Part shown: positions 26,606 through 34,749 of the stretch, piece after piece
Numbering within the stretch: the stretch's first letter is position 1
Layout of the letters: the number at the start of each line of letters is the position of its first letter
Notes under the pieces: generated by a model
Seen by the model: only the letters and a program-made list of their open reading frames with translations
Database searches by the model: none
What the model was told of the DNA's origin: nothing
NCBI GenBank assembly: GCA_963845425.1
Contig: CAWJSC010000007.1
Location: 1-64,000, forward strand
DNA: 64,000 bases
Reading direction: 5' to 3'
From: DATDAH01 sp963845425
GTDB lineage: Bacteria > Actinomycetota > Acidimicrobiia > Acidimicrobiales > DATDAH01
Made by a program: the position numbers and the translations under genes

Positions 26606-27691
26606 ATGGGAGCCGACCTCGACCTCGAGACCATCCGGCAGGCGCCCAAGGCCCTGCTCCACGACCACCTCGACGGCGGGTTGCGGCCCGCCACCGTGAT
26701 CGACCTGGCCGTCGAGCAGGGCTACACCGCGCTGCCGACCACCGACGTGGAGGAGCTGACCCGTTGGTTCACCCGGGGGGCCAGGGGCAACTCGCTGGAG
26801 GAGTACCTCGAGGCCTTCGAGCACACCGTCGGGGTCATGCAGACCAAGGACGCCATCGAGCGGGTGGCCGCCGAGTGCGCCGAGGACCTGGCCGCCGACG
26901 GGGTCGTCTACGCCGAGATCCGCTACGCCCCCGAGCAGCACGTCGAGGCCGGCCTCACCATGGACGAGGTGGTCGAGGCCGTCACCGCCGGGTTCGCTAC
27001 CGGCAGCCACGGCCGCGGCATCGTCGTGCGGTCACTGCTGTCGGCCATGCGCCAGCAGGCCCACTCCACCGAGATCGCCGCGTTGGCCGTCCGCCACCGG
27101 GACCGGGGCGTGGTCGGCTTCGACATCGCCGGGCCCGAGAAGGGCTTCCCCCCCACCCGCCACCTGGACGCCTTCCAGTACGTGCAGCGGGAGAACTTCC
27201 ACATGACGATCCACGCCGGTGAGGCCTTCGGCCTGCCGTCGATCTGGGAGGCCATCCAGTTCTGTGGGGCCGAGCGCCTGGGCCACGGCGTGCGCATCGT
27301 GGACGACATCACCTACGACGCCGACGGCGAGGCCCAGCTGGGACGGCTGGCGGCCTTCGTGCGGGACCGCCGGATCCCGCTGGAGATGTGCCCGACATCC
27401 AACGTCGGGACCGGAGCGGTGAGCTCGATCGCCGAGCACCCGATCAAGGCGCTGCACGACCTGCGCTTCCGGGTCACGGTCAACACCGACAACCGGCTGA
27501 TGAGCGACATCTCCATGTCCGGCGAGTTCGCCGGCCTCCACGCGGCGTTCGGCTGGGGCCTGACCGAGATGCGCTGGCTCACGATCAACGCCATGAAGAG
27601 CGCCTTCGTCCCCTTCGACGAACGACTGAAGCTGATCGATGGCGTCGTGAAGCCCGGCTACGAGAGGCTCCTCAGCGGCGCCGGCCTCTGA
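26606..27691 (+). CDS. add: adenosine deaminase
   Basis: This 361-residue metal-dependent deaminase converts adenosine and deoxyadenosine to inosine and deoxyinosine. The zinc ligands are the H-x-H of ALLHDHLDGG, the His of MTIHAGEAFG and the Asp in VNTDNRLMS; the catalytic His/Glu lie in AEHPIK-adjacent and HAGE blocks. It belongs to the nucleoside salvage set, and inosine is a substrate for the purine nucleoside phosphorylase at 46.7 kb. The 122 base gap upstream is a divergent promoter region with no obvious operator. Confidence 0.93.
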   Translation: MGADLDLETIRQAPKALLHDHLDGGLRPATVIDLAVEQGYTALPTTDVEELTRWFTRGARGNSLEEYLEAFEHTVGVMQTKDAIERVAAECAEDLAADGVVYAEIRYAPEQHVEAGLTMDEVVEAVTAGFATGSHGRGIVVRSLLSAMRQQAHSTEIAALAVRHRDRGVVGFDIAGPEKGFPPTRHLDAFQYVQRENFHMTIHAGEAFGLPSIWEAIQFCGAERLGHGVRIVDDITYDADGEAQLGRLAAFVRDRRIPLEMCPTSNVGTGAVSSIAEHPIKALHDLRFRVTVNTDNRLMSDISMSGEFAGLHAAFGWGLTEMRWLTINAMKSAFVPFDERLKLIDGVVKPGYERLLSGAGL

Positions 27692-27692
27692 C

Positions 27693-28403
27693 CTACCCCA
27701 GCACCGCCTCGAGATCGTCGGCCAGGGCGGCGAGCTGCGCGGCTCCGTCGCCGGACATCGCGGGCGCGTGCATGGGCGCCAACGTCGTCGGGGCCAGGGC
27801 CCCCAGACGGCGGATCTGATCGGTCGTGTCCGGGCCCCGTGACCACGAGGCGTAGCCCTCGGCCCGCTCGCCCGCGATCGCCGGACCGGCCAGGTCGCCT
27901 TCGGTGAGCGCCGGCTGCTCACCGAACCGCGAGAACAGGTCACCGCAGAACAGGGTGCCCGTGGTCTCGTCGAAGAGGAGGCCGGCGTCCCAGCCGTGAG
28001 GCACGTGCGGGGTGTCGAGCCACCGCAACCGGTGGCCACCGATGTCGAGGACCTCGTCGTCCGCCAGCGGCCGCGGGTCCCGGCCGGCCAGGTCCCAAAC
28101 CGAGACCATGCAGCCGACCTGGCCTTGAACCACTTGGGCGTCCGGCGCCACCTCCAGCCAGCGGCCGAGGGCGCCACACTCGTCGGCCTCGACGTGACCG
28201 AACCCGATCCAGGCCAGCGAGGACGGCTCGATGACCCGGCTCAGGGCCTCGAGGTTCGCCTCGAAGTGGGCGGCCATCCCCGTGTGGAAGAGGAGGGGCT
28301 CGTCGCCGACGACGATGTAGTGGTTGACCGCGAACTCCATCTCCGGCATCGCCACCGATAGCTGGAAGGTGTCGTCGGCGACCTCGGTCAGGCGGGCGCC
28401 CAT
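27693..28403 (-). CDS. MBL-fold protein of the diiron ODP type
   Basis: This 236-residue metallo-beta-lactamase-fold protein has the metal motif GHVEADECG (H-x-E-x-D), the variant used by flavodiiron/oxygen-binding diiron proteins, in place of the classic HxHxDH. A further HVPHGWDAGLLF and CGDLFSRFG supply other ligands. No flavodoxin domain follows. Stand-alone ODP proteins bind oxygen or nitric oxide or act as sensors. Its start overlaps the stop of the next gene upstream (TGATG), so the two are coupled. Confidence 0.8.
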   Translation of the reverse strand: MGARLTEVADDTFQLSVAMPEMEFAVNHYIVVGDEPLLFHTGMAAHFEANLEALSRVIEPSSLAWIGFGHVEADECGALGRWLEVAPDAQVVQGQVGCMVSVWDLAGRDPRPLADDEVLDIGGHRLRWLDTPHVPHGWDAGLLFDETTGTLFCGDLFSRFGEQPALTEGDLAGPAIAGERAEGYASWSRGPDTTDQIRRLGALAPTTLAPMHAPAMSGDGAAQLAALADDLEAVLG

Positions 28404-29152
28404 CAGAACGGCACCGGCTGTGCGAGGAGGCCCTCACCGGGGGCCCGTTCGGACAGGATCCGGCAGAACTCGACGGCGTCGAGGGCGAGGTCCTCGCCGT
28501 CCTCTCCCTGCCGGAACTCGCCACCGGCGGCACCCTCGAGGTGGAGGGTGAACGGCCGGCCGTGACGGTCGGCCCAGTCGGCGACAGCATCGGCCACGAT
28601 GCGACCGTCGTGGTCGGCGGTCAGCTCCATCGGACGATCCGTGGCCCGGGCCAGGTCGACCCGGTGCATCCAGATGTCCCGGTTCAGGACGCGGTCGAGC
28701 AGGTAGGCCATGCGCCACGTCTCCGGTTGGCCGCCGACTTCCTCCTTCATCGACATCCGCCGGAAGGGGAAGCGCCGGCGGAAGCGGCCCGCCTTGGGTC
28801 CCACGGCGTCGAGGCGGGCGAGGAGCTCGTCGCGGGTGAGGGCCGACCGCTCGTCGACCTGGAGGGCGGTCATGACGTCGATGAAGACCCCACCCTGCTT
28901 CTGGCCGGCCGTCGCCGCCCGCATCTGGTGGGCCAGTTCGCGCACCGACGCGAAGGCCTCGCCCCCGCCCAGGACGTGGGCCGCCAGGGCCCGGACGTCC
29001 CAGGCGGGGCAGTCCGTCGGCCGGCGCCAGTCGTCGTCGGTCAGGTCCGCCAGGAAGGCCCGCGCCCGCCGGAACTCTTCGATTGCCAGCTTCGACGCCT
29101 CCGTCCGATCGATCGGGGCGAGGTCCTCCACCCGGGTCGCGGTCATCGTCAT
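28403..29152 (-). CDS. maleylpyruvate isomerase N-terminal (DinB-like, mycothiol-type) family protein
   Basis: This is a helical DinB-fold protein of the mycothiol-dependent maleylpyruvate isomerase group, shown by LTDDDWRRPTDCPAWDVRAL and AAHVLGGGEAFASVREL, RMAYLLDRVLNRDIWMHRVD. Family members use mycothiol as cofactor, which is specific to Actinomycetota. The ATG at 29152 matches the family length (249 residues). It diverges from a TetR regulator across a 79 base region with an inverted repeat, and is coupled to the downstream MBL gene. Confidence 0.82.
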   Translation of the reverse strand: MTMTATRVEDLAPIDRTEASKLAIEEFRRARAFLADLTDDDWRRPTDCPAWDVRALAAHVLGGGEAFASVRELAHQMRAATAGQKQGGVFIDVMTALQVDERSALTRDELLARLDAVGPKAGRFRRRFPFRRMSMKEEVGGQPETWRMAYLLDRVLNRDIWMHRVDLARATDRPMELTADHDGRIVADAVADWADRHGRPFTLHLEGAAGGEFRQGEDGEDLALDAVEFCRILSERAPGEGLLAQPVPF

Positions 29153-29182
29153 GGCTCCTCCTGCGCAACGCTCGGAAGGTTT

Positions 29183-29218
29183 TCCGAACAGTGTCAGGAC
29201 ATTCGCGCATTGTTCGGA
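29183..29218. promoter_or_regulatory. candidate TetR operator
   Basis: The inverted repeat TCCGAACA (29183-29190) and TGTTCGGA (29211-29218) lies in the middle of the divergent promoter between the DinB-like gene and the TetR gene. The arms are perfect and separated by 20 bases. A second short repeat, TCGGAA...TTCCGA, overlaps its left arm. Confidence 0.5.
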
Positions 29219-29231
29219 TAACGTCAAGGGG

Positions 29232-29822
29232 GTGAGCTCACCGGTGCCGACCGATCGCCGCCGGGCCCGCCACGAGGCCGCCCGACAGGAGATCCTCGAC
29301 GCCGCCTGGGCCATTGTGCGGGCCGAGGGGCTGGCGGCTCTCACCATGCGGGGCCTGGCTCGGATGGTGGGGATGGAGCCTCAGTCGCTCTACACCTACT
29401 TCCGCTCGAAGCACGACGTCTACGACGCGCTGTTCGCCGAGGGCAACCAGGTGCTGCTCGACCGGCTCCACGCCGTCACGTGGCCGGCGAACCCTCGGGA
29501 CATCCTCCTGGCCGTGGCCAGCGTGATGTTCACGTTTGACGCCGAGGACGCCGCGCGGTCTCAGTTGCTCTTCCAGCGCACCATTCCCGACTTCGAGCCG
29601 TCCACGGAGGCCTACGCCGTCGCGGAGGAGGTGTTCGCCTACTGCGGCGGCCACCTGGCCCGGGCCGGCGTCACCGATCCCGCCGACATGGACCTGTACA
29701 CGGCGCTGGTCGCCGGCCTCGGCATGCAGCAGCACGCCAACGACCCCGGCGGAGATCGGTGGCAGCGCCTGCTCGACCGGGCCATCGACATGTACGTCAG
29801 CGCGGTGCTCGGTCCCACCTGA
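29232..29822 (+). CDS. TetR/AcrR family regulator
   Basis: This 196-residue repressor has an N-terminal helix-turn-helix (ARQEILDAAWAIVRAEG, LTMRGLARMVGMEPQSLYTY, FRSKHDVYDALF) and a ligand-binding C-terminus resembling the WHG/TetR_C group. The GTG at 29232 starts just after the inverted repeat. It probably controls the divergent DinB-like/MBL pair. Its 3' end overlaps the Nudix-EEP gene on the other strand by 26 bases. Confidence 0.86.
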   Translation: MSSPVPTDRRRARHEAARQEILDAAWAIVRAEGLAALTMRGLARMVGMEPQSLYTYFRSKHDVYDALFAEGNQVLLDRLHAVTWPANPRDILLAVASVMFTFDAEDAARSQLLFQRTIPDFEPSTEAYAVAEEVFAYCGGHLARAGVTDPADMDLYTALVAGLGMQQHANDPGGDRWQRLLDRAIDMYVSAVLGPT

Positions 29823-31182
29823 CGGTGACGGCGATCAGGTCGTGGTCGGACAGTGCGGCGCCGTCGGCGGCCAACGCGGGGACGACAGCCGCGTCGGTGG
29901 CGGTGATGCCCCGGGTCAGGAACCAGTCGAGGTTGAGGTCGCCGCGGCCCCGTGCGGTGCGGTGGGTGGGCTCGTCGGTGTTGGCTGCGGACCAGTCGTA
30001 GCCCCGCTCGGCGGCCTCGGCGAAGAGGGGCTCGTGGTCGACGGGGTCCCGGAACCGCTCCGGCGTGAGCTCGCCGCCGACCTCTTCCCTACCGCTGAGG
30101 TCCACGGTGTGGGTGTTCAGGTCGCCACCGACGACCACGGGGCGGCCGTCGGCGTAGGGCTCGACCAGGTCGAGCAGGTCCGCGAGCTGGCGGGCCCGGC
30201 CACTCGGGCCGCCGTGGCTCTCGAGGTGGGGAGCCACGATGACGAGGTCGCCGACGCTGACGACCACGGCACAGCGGCCGCCGACCCGGGGCTCGATGCT
30301 GTCGGCGCCGTACCAGGCCCCGTCGAACTCGAAGCGAACGGCGGCGGGCCGCTCCAGCGGGAACCGACTGAGCACGGCCCCGCCGTGGACGCCGAACGCA
30401 TTGACCGCGTCCGGGGCGAGCAGGGCCTGCTCCTCCTCGCCGCCGAGGGACAGCTCCACGAACTCGACGGCGAAGGCGCACTGCATCCCCAGCCGGTCGG
30501 CCAGCTCCCGGGCCACGTACCGGTTGCCCGAACGGGCCATCCCGCCGTCCGCCTCCGAGAGCAGTACGACGTCGGCCGCCGCCCGCGTGAGCAGATCGAC
30601 CCACTCTTCCAGCCGCCGCCCCCGCTCCAGGTTCGCGGCGACGATCCGCACCCCCTCCGAAATTGCGCCGATTTGTAACGCTGAGCGTGACGAATCGGCG
30701 CCAGAAACCTCCAGCACGGGGAAGCAGCGGGCGTCGGCCACGGCTTGGCGGTGGTCGGTGTCCGGTTGGGGCGGGACGGGCTTGTGGAGGTCGTCGACCG
30801 TGGCGGTGACCCAGGAGGGCGTCGCCAGGGTCAGCGCGATGCGGCTGGCCGCCTCCATCCGGGCCGGCGCCTCGTGCAACGGCACCCATTCGACCTCGTG
30901 CTCGGCCGACCCGGGATCCGTGTCGTCGATCTCGGCCAGGAAGAAGTGGCACTCCTTGGTGACGCCCTTGGCCGTCGGCTGCTCGGCGAAGACCAGCGGC
31001 GTGCAGGACAACAGCCGGAACCCGGTCTCCTCGGCCACCTCCCGGTCCAGCGCCTCCTCCGGCGACTCCCCCGCCTCGATCCCACCCCCCGGGAAGTACC
31101 ACTGCTCGTCCGCCTGGTCCCACACGAGTAGGACAGAGCCGTCCCGGCGCACGACCCCATAGGCCCCGGGCCGGGTGGTCAC
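29797..31182 (-). CDS. Nudix hydrolase - endonuclease/exonuclease/phosphatase fusion
   Basis: One 461-codon frame joins two enzymes. Residues 1-140 form a Nudix hydrolase with the Nudix box GIEAGESPEEALDREVAEE. Residues ~177-461 form an EEP-type phosphoesterase (VRIVAANLERGRR, LLSEADGG, APHLESHG, VVGGDLNTHT, LNLDWFL, LSDHDLIAV). The linker, residues ~160-173, is encoded by a 41 bp imperfect palindrome. The EEP part could also start at an in-frame GTG (30651) preceded by GGAGG, so this may be two former genes joined through an intergenic palindrome without a stop codon. Confidence 0.8.
   Translation of the reverse strand: MTTRPGAYGVVRRDGSVLLVWDQADEQWYFPGGGIEAGESPEEALDREVAEETGFRLLSCTPLVFAEQPTAKGVTKECHFFLAEIDDTDPGSAEHEVEWVPLHEAPARMEAASRIALTLATPSWVTATVDDLHKPVPPQPDTDHRQAVADARCFPVLEVSGADSSRSALQIGAISEGVRIVAANLERGRRLEEWVDLLTRAAADVVLLSEADGGMARSGNRYVARELADRLGMQCAFAVEFVELSLGGEEEQALLAPDAVNAFGVHGGAVLSRFPLERPAAVRFEFDGAWYGADSIEPRVGGRCAVVVSVGDLVIVAPHLESHGGPSGRARQLADLLDLVEPYADGRPVVVGGDLNTHTVDLSGREEVGGELTPERFRDPVDHEPLFAEAAERGYDWSAANTDEPTHRTARGRGDLNLDWFLTRGITATDAAVVPALAADGAALSDHDLIAVTVRWDRAPR
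30663..30703. repeat. 41 bp imperfect palindrome inside the Nudix-EEP linker
   Basis: Two 20-base arms (TTGCGCCGATTTGTAACGCT and AGCGTGACGAATCGGCGCCA) flank one central base, with 17 of 20 positions pairing. On the minus strand it is preceded by TTCTGG, like the GTTCTGG palindromes elsewhere in this window. It lies in frame without a stop codon between two domains. Confidence 0.75.
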
Positions 31183-31191
31183 GCCGGCCCG

Positions 31192-31596
31192 CTACTCGGT
31201 GACGACGCTGAGGCCGTCGGCATCGACCCGGACGACGACGATTTCCGTACGGCCCCAGGCCTCGAGCCGGTAGCGGGCCTCGAACCCGTCTCGGAGGAAA
31301 GCGACCACGCCTGGCTCGCGGCCGCCGATGACGAGGAGGTCGTCCAGCTCAGATGGTCGTCCGACCCAGTCACCAGCGGCCTGATCGGCGGTGAGCTGGG
31401 CCGCCTCGTCCGGATCGATGTCCTCGAGGCGGTCCTCCGCCGCGACAACGAAGTCCGTCCGCTGGTCGTCCATGGCTCGGTCACCGAGGCTCGACACGAC
31501 GGTGCTGACCGCGGCGAGGGCGATGACGACGCCGCCGATGACCCACGCCCGCGACTTCTTCGTCTCGAACACACCCACCCCCAAGGTCGGTCCCAT
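31192..31596 (-). CDS. hypothetical membrane-anchored protein
   Basis: This 134-residue protein is of no family I recognise. It has a short basic N-terminus, one membrane segment (AWVIGGVVIALAAVSTVV) and an acidic extracytoplasmic domain of about 90 residues ending in VVVRVDADGLSVVTE. It lies between the PH-like membrane protein and the Nudix-EEP gene, all on the minus strand with short gaps, so it may be cotranscribed with them. Codon use matches its neighbours, supporting a real gene. Confidence 0.6.
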   Translation of the reverse strand: MGPTLGVGVFETKKSRAWVIGGVVIALAAVSTVVSSLGDRAMDDQRTDFVVAAEDRLEDIDPDEAAQLTADQAAGDWVGRPSELDDLLVIGGREPGVVAFLRDGFEARYRLEAWGRTEIVVVRVDADGLSVVTE

Positions 31597-31618
31597 GGTG
31601 CCACTGGTGGCGTCGGGA

Positions 31619-32074
31619 TCACCCGATCCGGGCGTGCACGGTGCGGGCCAGGGACTCGGCCTCGTCGACGGTGACGATGTACCGACGGTCCCCGGTCAGG
31701 GCGAAGATCACGCCCGGGCCCCGGCGGAGGACGACAGCCGCCTTCTTCAGCACCCGCAGGCTCCCCCGGTAGCCCCACCCGCCGTAGCGGACGGGCCGCA
31801 GGTCGGGCACGTACTCGAGCCGCTCGATCTCAGCCAACGGGATCCGCACCCGGATGAAGCCCGGCCACGCAAACGCTGTCCGCAGGTGCGTGTCGTCGAC
31901 CGTGATGGTGATCCGCCGGAACTGCACCATCAGGGCCCCCACGAGGACAGCGGCGATCGCCATCACCACCGACCCCAGCGTCACCGACAGCCCGATGCCC
32001 CCGACGACGATGACCGCCGCCGCCGGCATCGCCCACCCCGCGCTGCCGGTCCAGGCCGTAGGGGAATCGTTCAC
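31619..32074 (-). CDS. PH-like domain membrane protein
   Basis: This 151-residue protein has two adjacent N-terminal membrane helices (AMPAAAVIVVGGIGLSVTLG and SVVMAIAAVLVGALMV), then a beta-rich domain (ITITVDDTHLRTAFAWPGFI, IPLAEIERLEYV, YIVTVDEAESLARTVHARI) that resembles the bacterial PH / DUF3093 pattern. The function is unknown. Its start lies three bases after the psuG stop, so it is probably in the same transcript. Confidence 0.65.
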   Translation of the reverse strand: MNDSPTAWTGSAGWAMPAAAVIVVGGIGLSVTLGSVVMAIAAVLVGALMVQFRRITITVDDTHLRTAFAWPGFIRVRIPLAEIERLEYVPDLRPVRYGGWGYRGSLRVLKKAAVVLRRGPGVIFALTGDRRYIVTVDEAESLARTVHARIG

Positions 32075-32077
32075 TCG

Positions 32078-32974
32078 TCAGGCGAGCGCCGAGGCCAGTT
32101 CGGCGGCAACTCGGGCGTTGTTGACGGCGAGGGCGACATTGGTGTCGAGGGTGCTGCCGCCGGTGGCGTCGACGAGGTGGCCGAGGATGAAGGGGGTGAC
32201 CGCCGCGCCACGGACGCCGGCGGCGTGGGCCTGCCGGAGACCGGACTCGATGGCCTCGTCGACGTCCTCCCGTGGCATGGCCGCCTCCGCGGGGACGGGG
32301 ACGGCCAGGAGCAGGCCGCCGTCGTGGCCGAGATCCCGGGCGGCCCGGACGACGGCAGCCGCCTCGGCGGGGGTCTCGACCCGGTGAGGCAGGGGGACGC
32401 CGCTGGTGCGGCTGTAGAAGGCGGGGAACTCGTCGGTCTTCAGGCCCAGGACGGGGACGCCCAGGGTCTCCAGGTACTCGACCGTGCGGGGCAGGTCGAG
32501 GAAGGCCTTCGCGCCAGCTGTCACCGTGGTCACGGGGTACCGGGCTATGGCCGGCAGGTCGGCGCTGATGTCGCCGGTCTCGGTCGAGTCCCGGTGCACA
32601 CCACCGATGCCGCCGGTGGCGAACACGGCGATGCCTGCGGCCGCAGCCAGAGACAGGGCCCCGGACACGGTCGTGGCGCCCGAGGGCCAGCCACCGGCGA
32701 CGGCCACGGGCACGTCCCGGGCCCCGAGCTTCCGATCGGCCAGGAGGACCCGCTCGTCGTCGACCTCGTCGAGGCCCACCCGGGCCTCCCCGTCGAGAAC
32801 AACGGTCAGGGCGGGCACGGCCCCGCCGGCCCGCACCGCCGCCACGCAGCTCTCCAGGCACTCCCGGTTGACCGGTGGCGGCAGGCCGAACTCGCTGAAG
32901 ATGGTCGACTCCAGCGCCACCACCGGCCGCCCATCGGCGAGCGCGTCGGCCACCTCCTCATGGATCCGGATCAT
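32078..32974 (-). CDS. psuG: pseudouridine-5'-phosphate glycosidase
   Basis: PsuG splits pseudouridine 5'-phosphate into uracil and ribose 5-phosphate, breaking the C-C glycosidic bond. The 298-residue protein has the family blocks VALESTIFSEFGLPPPVN, GGWPSGATTVSGAL, ATGGIGGVHRDS, KTDEFPAFYSRTSGVPLPHR and TPFILGHLVDATGG. The ATG at 32974 is preceded by CAGAGGGG; the frame stays open upstream into the IS element, so longer starts are artefacts. The kinase that would supply its substrate lies on the far side of that element. Confidence 0.92.
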   Translation of the reverse strand: MIRIHEEVADALADGRPVVALESTIFSEFGLPPPVNRECLESCVAAVRAGGAVPALTVVLDGEARVGLDEVDDERVLLADRKLGARDVPVAVAGGWPSGATTVSGALSLAAAAGIAVFATGGIGGVHRDSTETGDISADLPAIARYPVTTVTAGAKAFLDLPRTVEYLETLGVPVLGLKTDEFPAFYSRTSGVPLPHRVETPAEAAAVVRAARDLGHDGGLLLAVPVPAEAAMPREDVDEAIESGLRQAHAAGVRGAAVTPFILGHLVDATGGSTLDTNVALAVNNARVAAELASALA

Positions 32975-32993
32975 CGTGCCCCTCTGCTCATCC

Positions 32994-33020
32994 GTTCTGG
33001 TCATCCTCCTCTGTTCCCCA
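32994..33020. repeat. left half of a GTTCTGG palindrome split by the IS element
   Basis: These 27 bases, starting GTTCTGGTCATCCTCCTCTG, are identical to the left half of the intact palindrome at 34682-34708. The matching right half lies beyond the IS element at 34643-34669. Last four bases, CCCA, are repeated at 34643-34646 as the target duplication. Confidence 0.85.
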
Positions 33021-34642
33021 GGGCCTGTCGTTCTTTCCGCTCCGGTCGTGGGGGGTGGCTGGGGGTGGTGGTCGGGTGTGGCCATGGCCGGGCGCGTGAG
33101 GACGGATTCGGGTTCAGGCGGGCTGGGGGGCGAGCTGGTCGATGATCTTGAGGGTGTTGTGAGCGATGGCGTCGAGGTGGAACTCGGTGTTGACCGCGGC
33201 GAGGCCGCGACGGATGAACCGGCTGCCGCCGCGCTGGGTCTTGATGGCGGCGAAGGTTCCTTCGATGAGGTGGCCGCGTTGTCGGTATCGGTGCCGGTTC
33301 TCGGGTCGGGCGAGTCGGGTGTTCATCGCCCAGCGGGCGATGGCCTTCTCGGAGGGCTTCTTGGTGACTTTGGGAGTGGCGGCGGGGACGGCGTGGCTGT
33401 CGCCGCCTTCGCGCCAGGCGGCGTAGGCGGCGTAGGCGTGAGACTGGGACAGGCCGAGCTGGTCGAGGACGGTCCGGATGTCGCCGCCGGTGGCGTGGAT
33501 GTGGGCGAAGATCTCGGCCCGTCGGGCCTGTTCAGCCGAGCGGGCCGCGGCGGCTTCGGCGACGGCGGCGGCGTGGAGGGCTTCGGGGTCAGGGCCCGGG
33601 TCGGTGACGGTGTTGCGGCGGTTGCCGGTGGCGACCAGCACCGTGGTGTCGGGCATGGCCTGCTCGAGCTCGGCGACATCGTCGACCTCGAAGTAGCCGG
33701 CATCGGCCAGGACCACCTCGGGGTGGCGGGTGACGCCCGCCGCGGCCAGGTTGGTGCGGGCCTGGTCAAGCATCGGGCACAACAACCCGAAATCATTCGC
33801 GGCCTGGGTGACGGTGACGCCCAGGATGATCTGGCCGTCACCGACCACCGTCTGGGCGTTGTAGCCCTGCACGAACCCGGCGCGGGTCTTGACGATCCGG
33901 CTCTCGGGGTCCGCGACATTGACCCTCGCGTCGGGGTCCTCGCCGCCCTCAGCGGTGTCGAGCTCGGCCAGAGCGGCCCGGATCCGTTCCAGGCGGCGGG
34001 CCGGTCTGGCCAACTCGGCCGGGACCCGGCCGCCGGCGTCGAGATCGGCTTCGTCCGCGGCGGCGGCCTCGGCCATCACCCGGGCCGCTTCGGCCTCCAG
34101 GCCGGCCCGCCGTCGATTGCCGTCCAGGCCGGCATCGGCACCGATCTTGGTGCCGTCGACCGCCAGGGTCCCCAGCGGGAGCATCTCGAGACGGTCACAG
34201 ACCAGCAGTGTCTGCACCAACAGGCCCTCGATCGCGGCCTGGTGGTCCTGACGGAACCGGCAGATCGTGGAGTGGTCCGGGCCGTCCCCGCCACAGATCA
34301 CCCGCCAGGCAACGTTCTCCACACAGGCCCGCTCGATCCGACGCGAGGACCGCATCCCCTGGCTGTAGGACCAGATCAACAACGTCACCAACATGGCCGG
34401 GTCCCACGCCCGCCGCCCCCGACCCCCGAGGCGATACCCGGCCTCGAAGCCCGACAGATTGAACTCGGCGACCAGCCCGATCACGAACCACACCGCATGG
34501 TCTTCCGGCAACCACTCGCCCATGTCCGGCGGCAACAAGAACTGCTGACCCCGATCCGGCACCCGAAACTCGCTCGCCATCCCAGCATCATGAACACTCC
34601 CCGCCCCGAACGCGAGCACCACCGGTATTTCGCGACAGGCCC
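33021..34642 (-). mobile_element. IS1182-type insertion sequence, 1622 bp
   Basis: The terminal inverted repeats are GGGCCTGTCG (33021-33030) and CGACAGGCCC (34633-34642), flanked by a four-base CCCA duplication (33017-33020, 34643-34646). It contains one transposase gene that fills nearly all of it. The insertion point is the loop of a palindromic element between psuK-like and psuG genes. Both ends and the transposase frame are intact, so the element looks recent and possibly active. Confidence 0.88.
33114..34580 (-). CDS. IS1182 family transposase
   Basis: This 488-residue DDE transposase has an N-terminal DUF772-like region (LLPPDMGEWLPEDHAVWFV, RSSRRIERACVENVAWRVI, DHSTICRFRQDH), the first catalytic block VDGTKIGADAGLDGNRR, the second at VVLADAGYFEVDD, and the C-terminal catalytic Glu region YRQRGHLIEGTFAAIKTQRG. 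The ATG at 34580 starts MASEFRVPDRGQQ. An upstream ATG at 34622 is possible but lies within 21 bases of the IS end. The frame is intact. Confidence 0.9.
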   Translation of the reverse strand: MASEFRVPDRGQQFLLPPDMGEWLPEDHAVWFVIGLVAEFNLSGFEAGYRLGGRGRRAWDPAMLVTLLIWSYSQGMRSSRRIERACVENVAWRVICGGDGPDHSTICRFRQDHQAAIEGLLVQTLLVCDRLEMLPLGTLAVDGTKIGADAGLDGNRRRAGLEAEAARVMAEAAAADEADLDAGGRVPAELARPARRLERIRAALAELDTAEGGEDPDARVNVADPESRIVKTRAGFVQGYNAQTVVGDGQIILGVTVTQAANDFGLLCPMLDQARTNLAAAGVTRHPEVVLADAGYFEVDDVAELEQAMPDTTVLVATGNRRNTVTDPGPDPEALHAAAVAEAAAARSAEQARRAEIFAHIHATGGDIRTVLDQLGLSQSHAYAAYAAWREGGDSHAVPAATPKVTKKPSEKAIARWAMNTRLARPENRHRYRQRGHLIEGTFAAIKTQRGGSRFIRRGLAAVNTEFHLDAIAHNTLKIIDQLAPQPA

Positions 34643-34681
34643 CCCACGACAGAGGGGAGCAACCAGAACGAGGCGAGTCCT

Positions 34682-34733
34682 GTTCTGGTCATCCTCCTCT
34701 GTTCCCCACACGACAGAGGAGAGCAACCAGAAC
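34682..34733. repeat. intact 52 bp GTTCTGG palindrome downstream of psuK-like gene
   Basis: The outer arms GTTCTGGT and ACCAGAAC and the inner arms CTCCTCTGT and ACAGAGGAG pair, separated by short mismatched spacers. It is a near copy of the palindrome split by the IS element 12 bases away, so the site originally held two in tandem. It lies 16 bases after the kinase stop and could fold in the mRNA 3' region. Confidence 0.85.
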
Positions 34734-34749
34734 GGGTCGGGGGTGGGGG

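Noticed and set aside
32994..34733. Short repeated palindromes as a CRISPR array
   Set aside because: There are only two tandem units, no regular spacers and no cas genes in the window.
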